A stretch of 7,830 nt of DNA from Patescibacteria group bacterium (GTDB lineage: Bacteria > Patescibacteriota > Gracilibacteria > Peribacterales > Peribacteraceae). Below, in pieces: positions 1-5,224 of the stretch. Positions within the stretch are counted from its first letter, which is position 1; the number at the start of each line of letters is the position of its first letter. The position numbers and the translations under genes were made by a program. The stretch is from contig JAHISE010000004.1 of assembly GCA_018818235.1 (NCBI GenBank), forward strand, positions 1 to 7,830, read 5' to 3'. The notes beneath the pieces are model-generated. The model had not been told where the DNA came from. It saw nothing but the letters and a program-made list of their open reading frames with translations, and did no database searches.

Positions 1-90
1 GATATCATCCAAAAATATGTTCAAAATCAAGGTAAGAACTACAAAAAGCTTTATCGAACTGACCTTAGCCAACAATTATCTCTGTTCTAG
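1..90 (+). CDS. C-terminal end of a plus-strand ORF, possibly an IS200-like/REP-associated transposase (partial)
   Basis: Frame 1 is open from the first base to a TAG at 88-90, giving 29 residues that contain YVQNQGKNYKKLY and end in QLSLF. The gene begins outside the window. A basic, aromatic tail ending in QLSLF is what I recall from IS200-like (Y1_Tnp) REP-associated tyrosine transposases (RAYTs), but the catalytic HUH and Tyr motifs would lie upstream and cannot be seen. A REP-like hairpin starts 12 bases after the stop, which is the usual companion of a RAYT gene and strengthens the reading. An open stretch of this length could occur by chance about one time in four, so identity is tentative. 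Confidence 0.42.
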   Translation, partial: DIIQKYVQNQGKNYKKLYRTDLSQQLSLF

Positions 91-101
91 CAAGAAACTG
101 T

Positions 102-137
102 GTAGATACCGCGTGGGCTTGCCCCGCGGTAGTTCAT
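102..137 (+). repeat. REP-like hairpin with GTAG foot downstream of the putative transposase
   Basis: The arms TACCGC (107-112) and GCGGTA (126-131) pair perfectly. The stem continues with G113-C125 and GGG/CCC (115-117 with 122-124), closing on a CTTG loop with T114 bulged. GTAG stands at 102-105, just 5' of the stem, and GGTAG at 128-132 on its 3' side. A GTAG-type foot next to a bulged GC-rich hairpin is the established layout of REP sequences recognised by RAYT transposases. There is no T-run after the stem, so it is not an intrinsic terminator. From 138 to 226 I see only AT-rich DNA without a clear feature. Confidence 0.6.
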
Positions 138-226
138 TCAATTAAGGGTATTAATGACTTTCATTACTTTCAATAATCTCAAAAGGTATTATTTTTGTCA
201 AAAAATACACATCGTTGCGCAATTAC

Positions 227-1297
227 TTAAAGTGAAAACTCGAGTTTTTCTCCATTAAACGAATCAAACTCTATCTTTGGTTCTGCTGTAACTACTCCTG
301 CTCTGCGAGCATACAAACCCTCACCAATCAAAATCTCCAGCGCCTTATCCACCTCCTCATCCGGAACTATTACCATCATTCCATTCCCCATATTAAATGT
401 TTTGTAGGCTTCTTCGATTGGAACTGATCCCAATTCAATCAAATCAGCTATTGCTTCATGTGGTTTCCAGATTGAGTTTAGATCTGCTCCTTTTCCTGAT
501 TTCTTTAGAACTCTTCCCAGCTTGCTCGGAATTCCTCCACCTGTTATATGTGCGACTCCTTTAACATTAACTTCACGATCTTCACCGTATCTTCCGATAA
601 GTTTAAGTATTGCATTTGAATAAACAACGCTAGGGGTTAGCATGATGTCTCCGTAGGTAATTGCCCCTTTCCATTTTTCATTTACCCAATTGTCTCCGAA
701 TTTATCTGATAGGATTTTTCTGATTAGTGAGAATCCGTTACTGCGAGCAACTCCTGACTTGAGTGAAATGATCACATCACCTTCTTCAATCGTCTCGGGT
801 TTAAGAACTTTGTCTTTCGCAACAACTCCGATCACAGTCGCACTCCATACACCTCTTTCTACAGCACCGGGAACTTCTGCAATCTCTCCTGCTGGGATTA
901 CAATCTTTTGTTCTGTGCAAGCTTTGGCAAGTCCGCTCATAAGCTGGTCAATCTGATCAGGATCGATTTTGGGAACATCCAGAGTATTGGAAATACTGAT
1001 AGGCTCAGCTCCTGTGCAAACCGCGTCATCTGCGACCATTGCAACAAGGTCGTATCCGAGTGTGTCGAGTTTTCCGACTGCAAATGCAAGGTCAATCTTT
1101 GATCCGGTAGAGTCATCACTTTGTACCAGATAATAGTCTCCCATATCCAGAAATCCCGCATATCCGTCCTCTTCCTGCACCGGTTCCCCGATCATTCCTT
1201 TACGGGAGGGGAATGTGGAGCAGGCGTGGGCGTAGGCATTTCGGGAGGCAGAGTCGCCCGCGGTGATGTTTACGCCGGAGTCGGAGTAGGTGGTCAT
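227..1297 (-). CDS. purM: Phosphoribosylformylglycinamidine cyclo-ligase (AIR synthetase), divergent
   Basis: PurM closes the imidazole ring in purine synthesis: FGAM + ATP gives AIR + ADP + Pi, in the cytosol. The 356-residue length is normal. Family landmarks appear in order: the N-terminal YSDSGVNITAGD (4-15), the DSTGSK loop (62-67) in place of the usual GxGTK, MVADDAVCTGAEP (87-99), AGEIAEVPG (136-144), SGVARSNGFSLIRK (181-194), MLTPSVVY (219-226), HITGGG (250-255) and TFNMGNGM (300-307). The N-terminal motif separates PurM from its relatives ThiL, SelD, HypE and PurL. Several motifs are changed; the GGETAEMPG of typical enzymes has Gly to Ala and Thr to Ile. The ATG at 1297 has no SD, but TAGAAT lies 7-12 bases upstream, suggesting a leaderless message. 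It ends in TAA and no other purine gene adjoins it. Confidence 0.93.
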   Translation of the reverse strand: MTTYSDSGVNITAGDSASRNAYAHACSTFPSRKGMIGEPVQEEDGYAGFLDMGDYYLVQSDDSTGSKIDLAFAVGKLDTLGYDLVAMVADDAVCTGAEPISISNTLDVPKIDPDQIDQLMSGLAKACTEQKIVIPAGEIAEVPGAVERGVWSATVIGVVAKDKVLKPETIEEGDVIISLKSGVARSNGFSLIRKILSDKFGDNWVNEKWKGAITYGDIMLTPSVVYSNAILKLIGRYGEDREVNVKGVAHITGGGIPSKLGRVLKKSGKGADLNSIWKPHEAIADLIELGSVPIEEAYKTFNMGNGMMVIVPDEEVDKALEILIGEGLYARRAGVVTAEPKIEFDSFNGEKLEFSL

Positions 1298-1303
1298 GGA
1301 GTT

Positions 1304-1332
1304 ATTCTACAGGTCTTGATGAATAAGTTGAA
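1304..1332 (-). promoter_or_regulatory. Probable purM promoter giving a leaderless transcript
   Basis: Read on the minus strand: TTCAAC (1327-1332), a 17-base spacer, then TAGAAT (1304-1309, 5 of 6 matches to the -10 consensus). Six bases separate the -10 box from the ATG, so transcription would begin at or within a base or two of the start codon. The -35 match is weak. Inference from spacing only. Confidence 0.45.
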
Positions 1333-1344
1333 ATAATTGGGGAA

Positions 1345-1449
1345 CGGAATCCGGAATCCGGAATCCGTTTGCTATGTTTGAGTCATTGGAAAGCCTTCAA
1401 TGCGAAATTCTACAGTATCAAGTAATCGTATTCCGGATTCCGGATTCCG
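1345..1449 (+). repeat. Inverted heptad-array element between purM and the membrane protein gene
   Basis: The left arm is 3.3 tandem copies of CGGAATC (1345-1367). The right arm is the same array inverted (1430-1449). A 20-base perfect inverted repeat (1345-1364 with 1430-1449) encloses 65 bases with no evident feature. The element fills much of the gap between two divergent genes and would extrude as a long cruciform or fold as a stem-loop if transcribed. Confidence 0.85.
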
Positions 1450-1454
1450 AATCT

Positions 1455-1484
1455 TTGATGATGGTTAATCAATCAAAATATAGA
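1455..1484 (+). promoter_or_regulatory. Possible promoter for the membrane protein gene
   Basis: TTGATG (1455-1460), an 18-base spacer and TATAGA (1479-1484) would start transcription near 1491, ahead of a weak AGAGG (1499-1503) sitting 12 bases from the ATG at 1516. An alternative is TATGCT at 1504-1509, exactly 7-12 bases upstream of the ATG, which would give a leaderless message. The sequence does not decide between them. Confidence 0.28.
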
Positions 1485-1515
1485 AGTTTAAAAAATAAAG
1501 AGGTATGCTTATACC

Positions 1516-1983
1516 ATGAAATCCCTCCGCTTCACCCTCGCTTTTGCTCTGGTAATCACAATCTACTTCGCATACGTGATGCTCTTTACGTCACCTTTGC
1601 TTTTTCAAATTTATCAAGTTGAGGTATTTGATCCTATGCACAGATATCTGGCAATGGTCGGAGGATCGCTGCTTGTTGTAATCGCACTTGGGAATGCTTT
1701 GGCTCTGGTAAGACCTGTCAAATACTCAGGAATAATAATTGTTTTGATTCTTTATCATCTTGCACGATTTATTGTTGATCTTATTCTGGTTGCCCAGGGT
1801 GGGATTGGGGTGGCGACTCTTCTGCCGGAGATGGTTTATTTTGTTGTTGTGGCAGGGGTGCTTGTGAGGTTTTTTCCGCAAAAGGCCTCCGAGGAAGCAT
1901 TGGAGAAAGAGAAGGTTGACCTGTCAAAGACGAACATGGAAGTACACGACCCCGGTTACCTGGACGAAATGAAAAAGGATTAG
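1516..1983 (+). CDS. Small four-helix membrane protein of unknown function
   Basis: The 155-residue product has four hydrophobic segments at about residues 6-30, 43-65, 72-93 and 102-122, then a charged C-terminal tail of about 30 residues (QKASEEALEKEKVDLSK and onward) that is probably cytosolic. The first segment could be an uncleaved signal anchor: its short basic start MKSLR has no obvious signal-peptidase site. I recognise no family motif and assign no function. It is transcribed away from purM across the inverted heptad element. Its last 203 bases are overlapped antisense by the open frame of the degraded small gene on the minus strand; the helical, amphipathic tail and long hydrophobic blocks make this strand the genuine coding one. 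It ends in TAG. Confidence 0.78.
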   Translation: MKSLRFTLAFALVITIYFAYVMLFTSPLLFQIYQVEVFDPMHRYLAMVGGSLLVVIALGNALALVRPVKYSGIIIVLILYHLARFIVDLILVAQGGIGVATLLPEMVYFVVVAGVLVRFFPQKASEEALEKEKVDLSKTNMEVHDPGYLDEMKKD

Positions 1984-2275
1984 GTTGTTGAGTAAAAGTG
2001 GGGTAATGAGGCATAGATGAAGTATGAAGAGGCGTGTACAGATAAGGAGATATGTCTTTTATAAGAGTCATAACAGCCTTTGTCAGAGCTTGAATTTGCT
2101 CAATATTGTTTCTTATTTGTTGCTCTGTAGCATCAAGGTCAATTTTAGTACATTGACTAAGAAGTTCGAACAATCTCATTTTTGAATTTGCGAAAGGAAC
2201 TTATTGAATATGTTTAATGGCTTCTGCGGTTTTCTGTTCATGTTTAGCGGTGATTGATTCAGATATATCTGGCAT
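1781..2275 (-). pseudogene. Degraded paralogue of the neighbouring small protein, interrupted by an in-frame stop
   Basis: An ATG at 2273-2275 opens a frame reading MPDISESITAKHEQ..., which meets TAA at codon 25 (2201-2203) and then stays open in the same frame through an ATG at codon 33 (2177-2179) down to 1781. Aligned without gaps to the upstream protein (counting its ATG at 2599-2601 as residue 1), it shares about 20 of the first 70 positions, including I4, A17, E18, I20, P27, R34, L35, L38, L39, Q41, I45, L47, T50, E51 and the N57-I58-E59 triplet. The two are therefore tandem paralogues and the stop breaks this one. Similarity fades after about residue 70. From 1983 downward the frame is antisense to the membrane-protein gene and becomes Pro/Gln/Ser-rich, so that part is probably not real coding. 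A 132-residue product restarted at codon 33 cannot be excluded. Confidence 0.6.
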
Positions 2276-2322
2276 AGGAAGTTCATGTTACGCTTAGAAA
2301 TTTATTTGAGTCAAATTGATTA

Positions 2323-2613
2323 TCAGAATTCGTATTGTTGCGATGGATTGGCTGTAGAACCGGAATATTGAACACCGCATTGCGCTGCTTCTGTTTCTGC
2401 ATCTGCAAGTAACTTTCGCATAGCTTCTATGTTTGCAAGTGTTGTTTCTTCTGTTACCAGAAGATTAATTCCAACATGTTGGCGAAGAAGCGATGCTAAT
2501 CTATTGCGTGTTCCTTGATCAGGAATACGCTTAACTGTTGCAATAAGCTCAGCAGCCAGATCGTTTCCTGTTTCTATAAGATGCCGAGGTATATTTGCCA
2601 TTTGCATTACCAT
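2323..2613 (-). CDS. Small helical protein of unknown function, intact member of a tandem pair
   Basis: The product is 96 residues from the ATG at 2613, or 92 from a second ATG at 2601 (MANIPRHL...). The paralogue downstream aligns residue-for-residue from the second ATG, and a strong promoter only just upstream of 2613 would leave a leader of about 15 bases for it, so 2601 may be the true start. No signal peptide or membrane segment is visible. The sequence looks helical and mixed-charge up to about residue 74, followed by a polar tail (CGVQYSGSTANPSQQYEF). The motif R-L-x2-L-L-x-Q-x3-I-x-L-x2-T-E is shared with the paralogue. I do not recognise the family. It sits 49 bases downstream of ftsE on the same strand, but has its own promoter. 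It ends in TGA. Confidence 0.72.
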   Translation of the reverse strand: MVMQMANIPRHLIETGNDLAAELIATVKRIPDQGTRNRLASLLRQHVGINLLVTEETTLANIEAMRKLLADAETEAAQCGVQYSGSTANPSQQYEF

Positions 2614-2622
2614 AGGAGAAGA

Positions 2623-2651
2623 ATAATAAAATTCCTATAAAACTCTGTCAA
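2623..2651 (-). promoter_or_regulatory. Consensus-like sigma-70 promoter for the small protein gene
   Basis: Minus strand: a perfect TTGACA (2646-2651), a 17-base spacer and TATTAT (2623-2628, 5 of 6). Transcription would begin about 3 bases before the ATG at 2613, or about 15 before the ATG at 2601. It lies wholly in the ftsE-to-small-gene gap. TATTCT at 2620-2625 is an overlapping alternative -10 box. Confidence 0.6.
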
Positions 2652-2662
2652 TAATAATTGAC

Positions 2663-3457
2663 CTATGAAGTATGTATAGCTGTGATTTTTACCTTACGTT
2701 TCCCGCTATTGGAGTTTGCCGAAGTAGGTTTTTTTGCAGAAACAGTTTTTATTTCACTCTTTTCATTTTTGTCAATCGTCTCTTCTTTTACTTCCCGAGC
2801 GTTAGTGTCACTCAAAACCATTCCATCCTGAAGCTGAATAATCCGACCTTTTATAATTTCCATTAATGCCGGATCGTGAGTTGCTAAGACAACTGTAGTA
2901 CCTTCTTTATGGATTTTTTGCAGGAACCTGAGGATTTCTATTGATTGTACTGCATCCAAATTTCCCGTTGGCTCATCACAAAACAGAATCATTGGACCGT
3001 GGACCATTGCTCTTGCTATTGCGGTGCGTGCCATCTCTCCTCCGGAAAGCTCTCGCGGAAGTGCATTCGCAACTTTTTGTAATTTCATTTTATGAATTGC
3101 TCCTTTTACATTACTATAAATGCTTTGCTTGCTTGCTCCGCAGACTTCCAAAGGAAATGCAATATTTTCGGCAACTGTTCTGCCGGAGAGGAGCTTGTAG
3201 TCCTGAAAAACAATTCCTATTCGTTGTCTAAAGAGCCTAAGCGCGATTGGTGGAACAATCCCAAGATTAATTCCATCAAATTCTACTTTGCCGCTTGTTG
3301 CTCTTTCCATTCCTGCAATCAGGTGAATTAAAGTTGATTTACCGGCTCCGCTTGGGCCTGTAATCGTCACAAATTCTCCCGGTTTTATACTCAAAGATAT
3401 GCAGTCCAGAACTACACGGTTTTTGAATTGTTTGGATACCGAGGAAAGGGTGATCAT
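2663..3457 (-). CDS. ftsE: FtsE-type ABC transporter ATP-binding protein with a basic C-terminal extension
   Basis: This is a single ABC ATPase domain of 264 residues: Walker A GPSGAGKS (34-41), Q-loop VFQD (83-86), signature LSGGE (137-141), Walker B ILFCDE (157-162), D-loop GNLD (165-168) and H-loop ATHD (192-195). GIVFQDYKLL followed by RTVAENIAFPLEV is typical of FtsE, which with FtsX couples ATP use to peptidoglycan hydrolysis at division. LolD/MacB-type ATPases are the alternative. No ftsX or other permease adjoins it here. After about residue 216 there is a 45-50-residue Lys/Ser/Thr-rich tail absent from ordinary FtsE. The frame stays open upstream to 3649, but those 64 codons cross a palindromic repeat element; ABC homology begins at MITLSSVSK, so I place the start at 3457. 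No SD; TAACAT (3465-3470) lies 8-13 bases upstream. It ends in TAG. Confidence 0.85.
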   Translation of the reverse strand: MITLSSVSKQFKNRVVLDCISLSIKPGEFVTITGPSGAGKSTLIHLIAGMERATSGKVEFDGINLGIVPPIALRLFRQRIGIVFQDYKLLSGRTVAENIAFPLEVCGASKQSIYSNVKGAIHKMKLQKVANALPRELSGGEMARTAIARAMVHGPMILFCDEPTGNLDAVQSIEILRFLQKIHKEGTTVVLATHDPALMEIIKGRIIQLQDGMVLSDTNAREVKEETIDKNEKSEIKTVSAKKPTSANSNSGKRKVKITAIHTS

Positions 3458-3490
3458 GGTTGGTATGTTAACATATTGTTGCTCGTATGA

Positions 3491-3660
3491 TAAATGATTG
3501 AATGGTCGAATGGTTCCCAAAGGGTTACGCAGGCCACGTCGCTCATGAGCGACTGTGGCAGGTTTGATTATGTAAATATTTGTATCATATTTAGATAATC
3601 GCTTGCCACGCCTCACATGTGAGGCGTGGCTTGCGAACCATTCAACCATTTAGCCATTTA
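3491..3660 (+). repeat. Composite palindromic element: octad-array inverted repeats enclosing two inverted REP-like hairpins
   Basis: The outer arms are 26-base imperfect inverted repeats (3491-3516 with 3635-3660, 22 of 26 matching), each made of three 8-base words of the type TGAATGGT. Inside lie two hairpins. 3533-3559 has GCCAC/GTGGC outer arms and a perfect 16-base palindromic core, with one bulged T. 3605-3630 is a perfect 26-base palindrome, also starting GCCACG and ending GTGGC. Compared on opposite strands, both are preceded by GGTT, CGCA and GCCACG, so they look like one hairpin unit in inverted pair, as in a BIME. The right arm contains the rlmE stop codon (3650-3652). The element fills the gap between rlmE and ftsE. 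Confidence 0.85.
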
Positions 3661-4252
3661 ATAATATATATATCTCCTTACTCCTATCTCGGCTTGCCTT
3701 TACCTGAGCAGTCTTCACATTCTTCCATTCTTTTTTGAGTTCTTTTAAAAATTCATCAAAGTCGGCTCCTCGTAGAACTTTCATCACGCAAGTACCGCCG
3801 GGCTTGAGGTGATCTTTTGCAATCTTGACCACAGCCTGACTTAATTCGATAGATTTCCATTGATCAACGTCTTTTATTCCGGAAGTTGAGGGGGCGAGGT
3901 CGGAAAGGATAATATCCGCGCGGGGACAGCGGTTTTCGAACCGCTGCTGCGAGTTTAATATTTTATTTATTTCCTCGATTTTGGTTATATCTTCTTTAAA
4001 TGTATCAACTCCTTCAATTGGTTCAATCTCTTGCAAGTCAATTCCGATTACTATTCCTTTGGGTCCAACTCTTTCTATTGCATACTGAAGCCAGCTGCCC
4101 GGAGCTGCGCCAAGGTCAAGTACAGTCATTCCGGATTTAAGCAGTTTAAATTTCTCATCCAGTTCTTTTAGTTTATATATGGATCTGGCGCGGTAGCCTT
4201 CGGCTTTGGCCTTTTGGCTTAGTTTGTCGTTGGGGGTATATGGCTTTGGCAT
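3650..4252 (-). CDS. rlmE: 23S rRNA 2'-O-ribose methyltransferase (FtsJ/RrmJ family)
   Basis: RlmE methylates the 2'-O of U2552 in the 23S rRNA A-loop using SAM, a late step in 50S assembly. The 200-residue length is typical. The SAM motif is VLDLGAAPGS (44-53), and the catalytic K-D-K-E tetrad is readable as K27 (RSIYKL), D118 (SDLAPS), K158 (VMKVLRG) and E193 (SKEIYIL). Compared with E. coli RlmE, the segment before SDLAP is about five residues longer, and residues 103-109 (QRFENRC) are encoded by a perfect palindrome, suggesting an inserted element in a surface loop. The ATG at 4252 has no SD and is immediately preceded by the octad repeat that separates it from rsmG. The TAA stop is inside an arm of the downstream element. 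It probably shares a transcript with rsmG. Confidence 0.93.
   Translation of the reverse strand: MPKPYTPNDKLSQKAKAEGYRARSIYKLKELDEKFKLLKSGMTVLDLGAAPGSWLQYAIERVGPKGIVIGIDLQEIEPIEGVDTFKEDITKIEEINKILNSQQRFENRCPRADIILSDLAPSTSGIKDVDQWKSIELSQAVVKIAKDHLKPGGTCVMKVLRGADFDEFLKELKKEWKNVKTAQVKASRDRSKEIYILLNG
3927..3946 (-). repeat. Perfect palindrome inside rlmE, in frame
   Basis: The arms CAGCGGTT (3927-3934) and AACCGCTG (3939-3946) form an 8-bp stem with a 4-base loop. It encodes Q103-C109 of RlmE, in a region longer than in E. coli RlmE. The high stem GC content contrasts with the surrounding gene. Confidence 0.7.
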
Positions 4253-4348
4253 GGATTGGAATACTGGAGTATTGGAATATTGGGGTTTTGTTCAGCATCA
4301 GTCAAATTTGTTGTTACCTTAGTACAGTATTCCGGTATTCCAATATTC
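4253..4348 (+). repeat. Inverted octad-array element between rsmG and rlmE
   Basis: The left arm (4258-4283) is three 8-base words GGAATACT, GGAGTATT, GGAATATT plus GG. The right arm (4325-4348) is the inverted counterpart: AGTATTCC, GGTATTCC, AATATTC. About 40 bases lie between. The arms pair imperfectly and in more than one register. The right arm runs into the rsmG stop codon (4347-4349), and the left arm begins directly after the rlmE start codon, so the element occupies essentially the whole intergenic space. Confidence 0.8.
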
Positions 4349-5057
4349 AAAAAATTGGATTCTTTTTTGGCTCCCCAACCTTCCTCGGATATTTTTTATC
4401 AGTTGCAGAAGTCTTCTCAAATATCAACAACTGCCGTTTCCCAAAACTCTCCGGTAACTCATATTCATATTGATCTATGAGGTGGCAAGTAAGTTCCGCT
4501 CTTGCAAGTAGCGAGTCTTCCAGCTCCTGATCTATTTTCATACTTTTCCAGAGAACAATATGTCCTTTGACTTTGCAAAATGGGGCACAGAATTCAAGAA
4601 GAGTATTTATCGGCGCGACTGCGCGCGAAAGAACGAGGTCATATTGTTCGCGATGCTCGGAGTCGTGACCAAGTTCTTCTGCTCTTCCGGTGACAAGTTT
4701 GATGTTCTTTATATCGAGTTTTTCCGAAATCCTCTCGACAGCTGTGATCTTTTTTTGTGTGGCATCTATTCCGGTCAATTCACATTCAGGTAAGCAGATT
4801 GCAAGGGGAAGGAGTGGGAATCCTCCGCCGGTTCCTATGTCCAGAATTTTGATGCTGATTTTGGAGCTGTTGTTATACCTCACCCCTAACCCCTCTCCTA
4901 AGAGGAGAGGGGGATCTAATATTGAGAGTGAATCCATTACATTGCCAATCCAGCTTTGTTCTTCCTCTCGGAATGCAGATAGGTTGAGCTTTCGGTTCTC
5001 CTCAATAAAGACCTGATTTAAGCGCCGGAGTTGAGACTCATGTTCTTCGGAAATCAT
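4347..5057 (-). CDS. rsmG: 16S rRNA (guanine-527 N7) methyltransferase with an element-encoded insertion
   Basis: RsmG (GidB) uses SAM to make m7G527 of 16S rRNA in the 30S subunit. From the ATG at 5057 the product has 236 residues, slightly above the usual 205-240. Numbered from the upstream ATG at 5120, features are the RKLNLSAFR segment (43-51), SAM motif ILDIGTGGGFP (92-102), IDATQKK (118-124), LSRAVAP (164-170) and the typical C-terminus YPRKVGEPKKNP. Between VMDSL and the SAM motif there are about 16 extra residues, PPLLLGEGLGVR and neighbours, encoded by a palindromic repeat also found at 6039-6110. I chose 5057 because homology begins at ISEEHESQL and the 21 upstream residues are encoded by a heptad array. 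TATAGT 6-11 bases upstream of 5120 would nevertheless allow a leaderless start there. It ends in TGA directly after the conserved tail. Confidence 0.92.
   Translation of the reverse strand: MISEEHESQLRRLNQVFIEENRKLNLSAFREEEQSWIGNVMDSLSILDPPLLLGEGLGVRYNNSSKISIKILDIGTGGGFPLLPLAICLPECELTGIDATQKKITAVERISEKLDIKNIKLVTGRAEELGHDSEHREQYDLVLSRAVAPINTLLEFCAPFCKVKGHIVLWKSMKIDQELEDSLLARAELTCHLIDQYEYELPESFGKRQLLIFEKTSATDKKYPRKVGEPKKNPIF
4878..4914 (-). repeat. GC-rich hairpin repeat inserted in frame in rsmG
   Basis: CCCCTCTCC (4890-4898) and GGAGAGGGG (4904-4912) form a perfect stem with a 5-base loop, extendable by one T-A pair. A CCTCACCCC tail lies on its plus-strand left. The same hairpin plus GGGGTGAGG tail recurs, in the opposite orientation, at 6039-6078. 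It encodes roughly D69-R81 of the long RsmG frame. Confidence 0.85.
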
Positions 5058-5061
5058 AGGT

Positions 5062-5178
5062 GGTTGACAACCGACAGTCAACAATCGACAATCGACATGT
5101 AAAAGATTAGAACTATTCATAGTAAACTATAAACCAACTAGCAACTAGAAACCAGCAACTAGCAACTGTCAATGTCAT
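5062..5178 (-). repeat. Two tandem heptad arrays in the rsmG-pyrE divergent gap
   Basis: Array 1 (5062-5096) is five 7-base units ending in AATCGAC twice, with degenerate units GGTTGAC, AACCGAC and AGTCAAC. Array 2 (5137-5178) is six units around ACTAGCA (ACTAGCA, ACTAGAA, ACCAGCA, ACTAGCA, ACTGTCA, ATGTCAT). Unlike the other loci here, the arrays have different words and are not clear inverted partners. They cover most of the gap and encode the doubtful N-terminal extension of rsmG. Confidence 0.8.
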
Positions 5179-5224
5179 GCTAAACTTGGTACAAAATACT
5201 TGTATATCATTACCCATCACCCCC

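Noticed and set aside
186..208. AT-rich hairpin downstream of purM as a terminator
   Set aside because: The stem is almost all A-T pairs and interrupted; too weak to call.
690..1161. ORFs antisense to or overlapping purM in other frames
   Set aside because: Shadows of purM, which has full family motifs.
2672..3331. Plus-strand ORFs opposite ftsE
   Set aside because: Cys/Phe/Ser-rich shadow translations without start signals; ftsE is certain.
3927..3946. T-arm-like hairpin (GGTTCGAAAACC on the minus strand), possible tRNA
   Set aside because: No acceptor, D or anticodon arms around it, and it lies inside an intact rlmE frame.
5062..5178. Repeat arrays considered as CRISPR
   Set aside because: Units are 7 bases in direct contact, degenerate, with no spacers and no cas genes.
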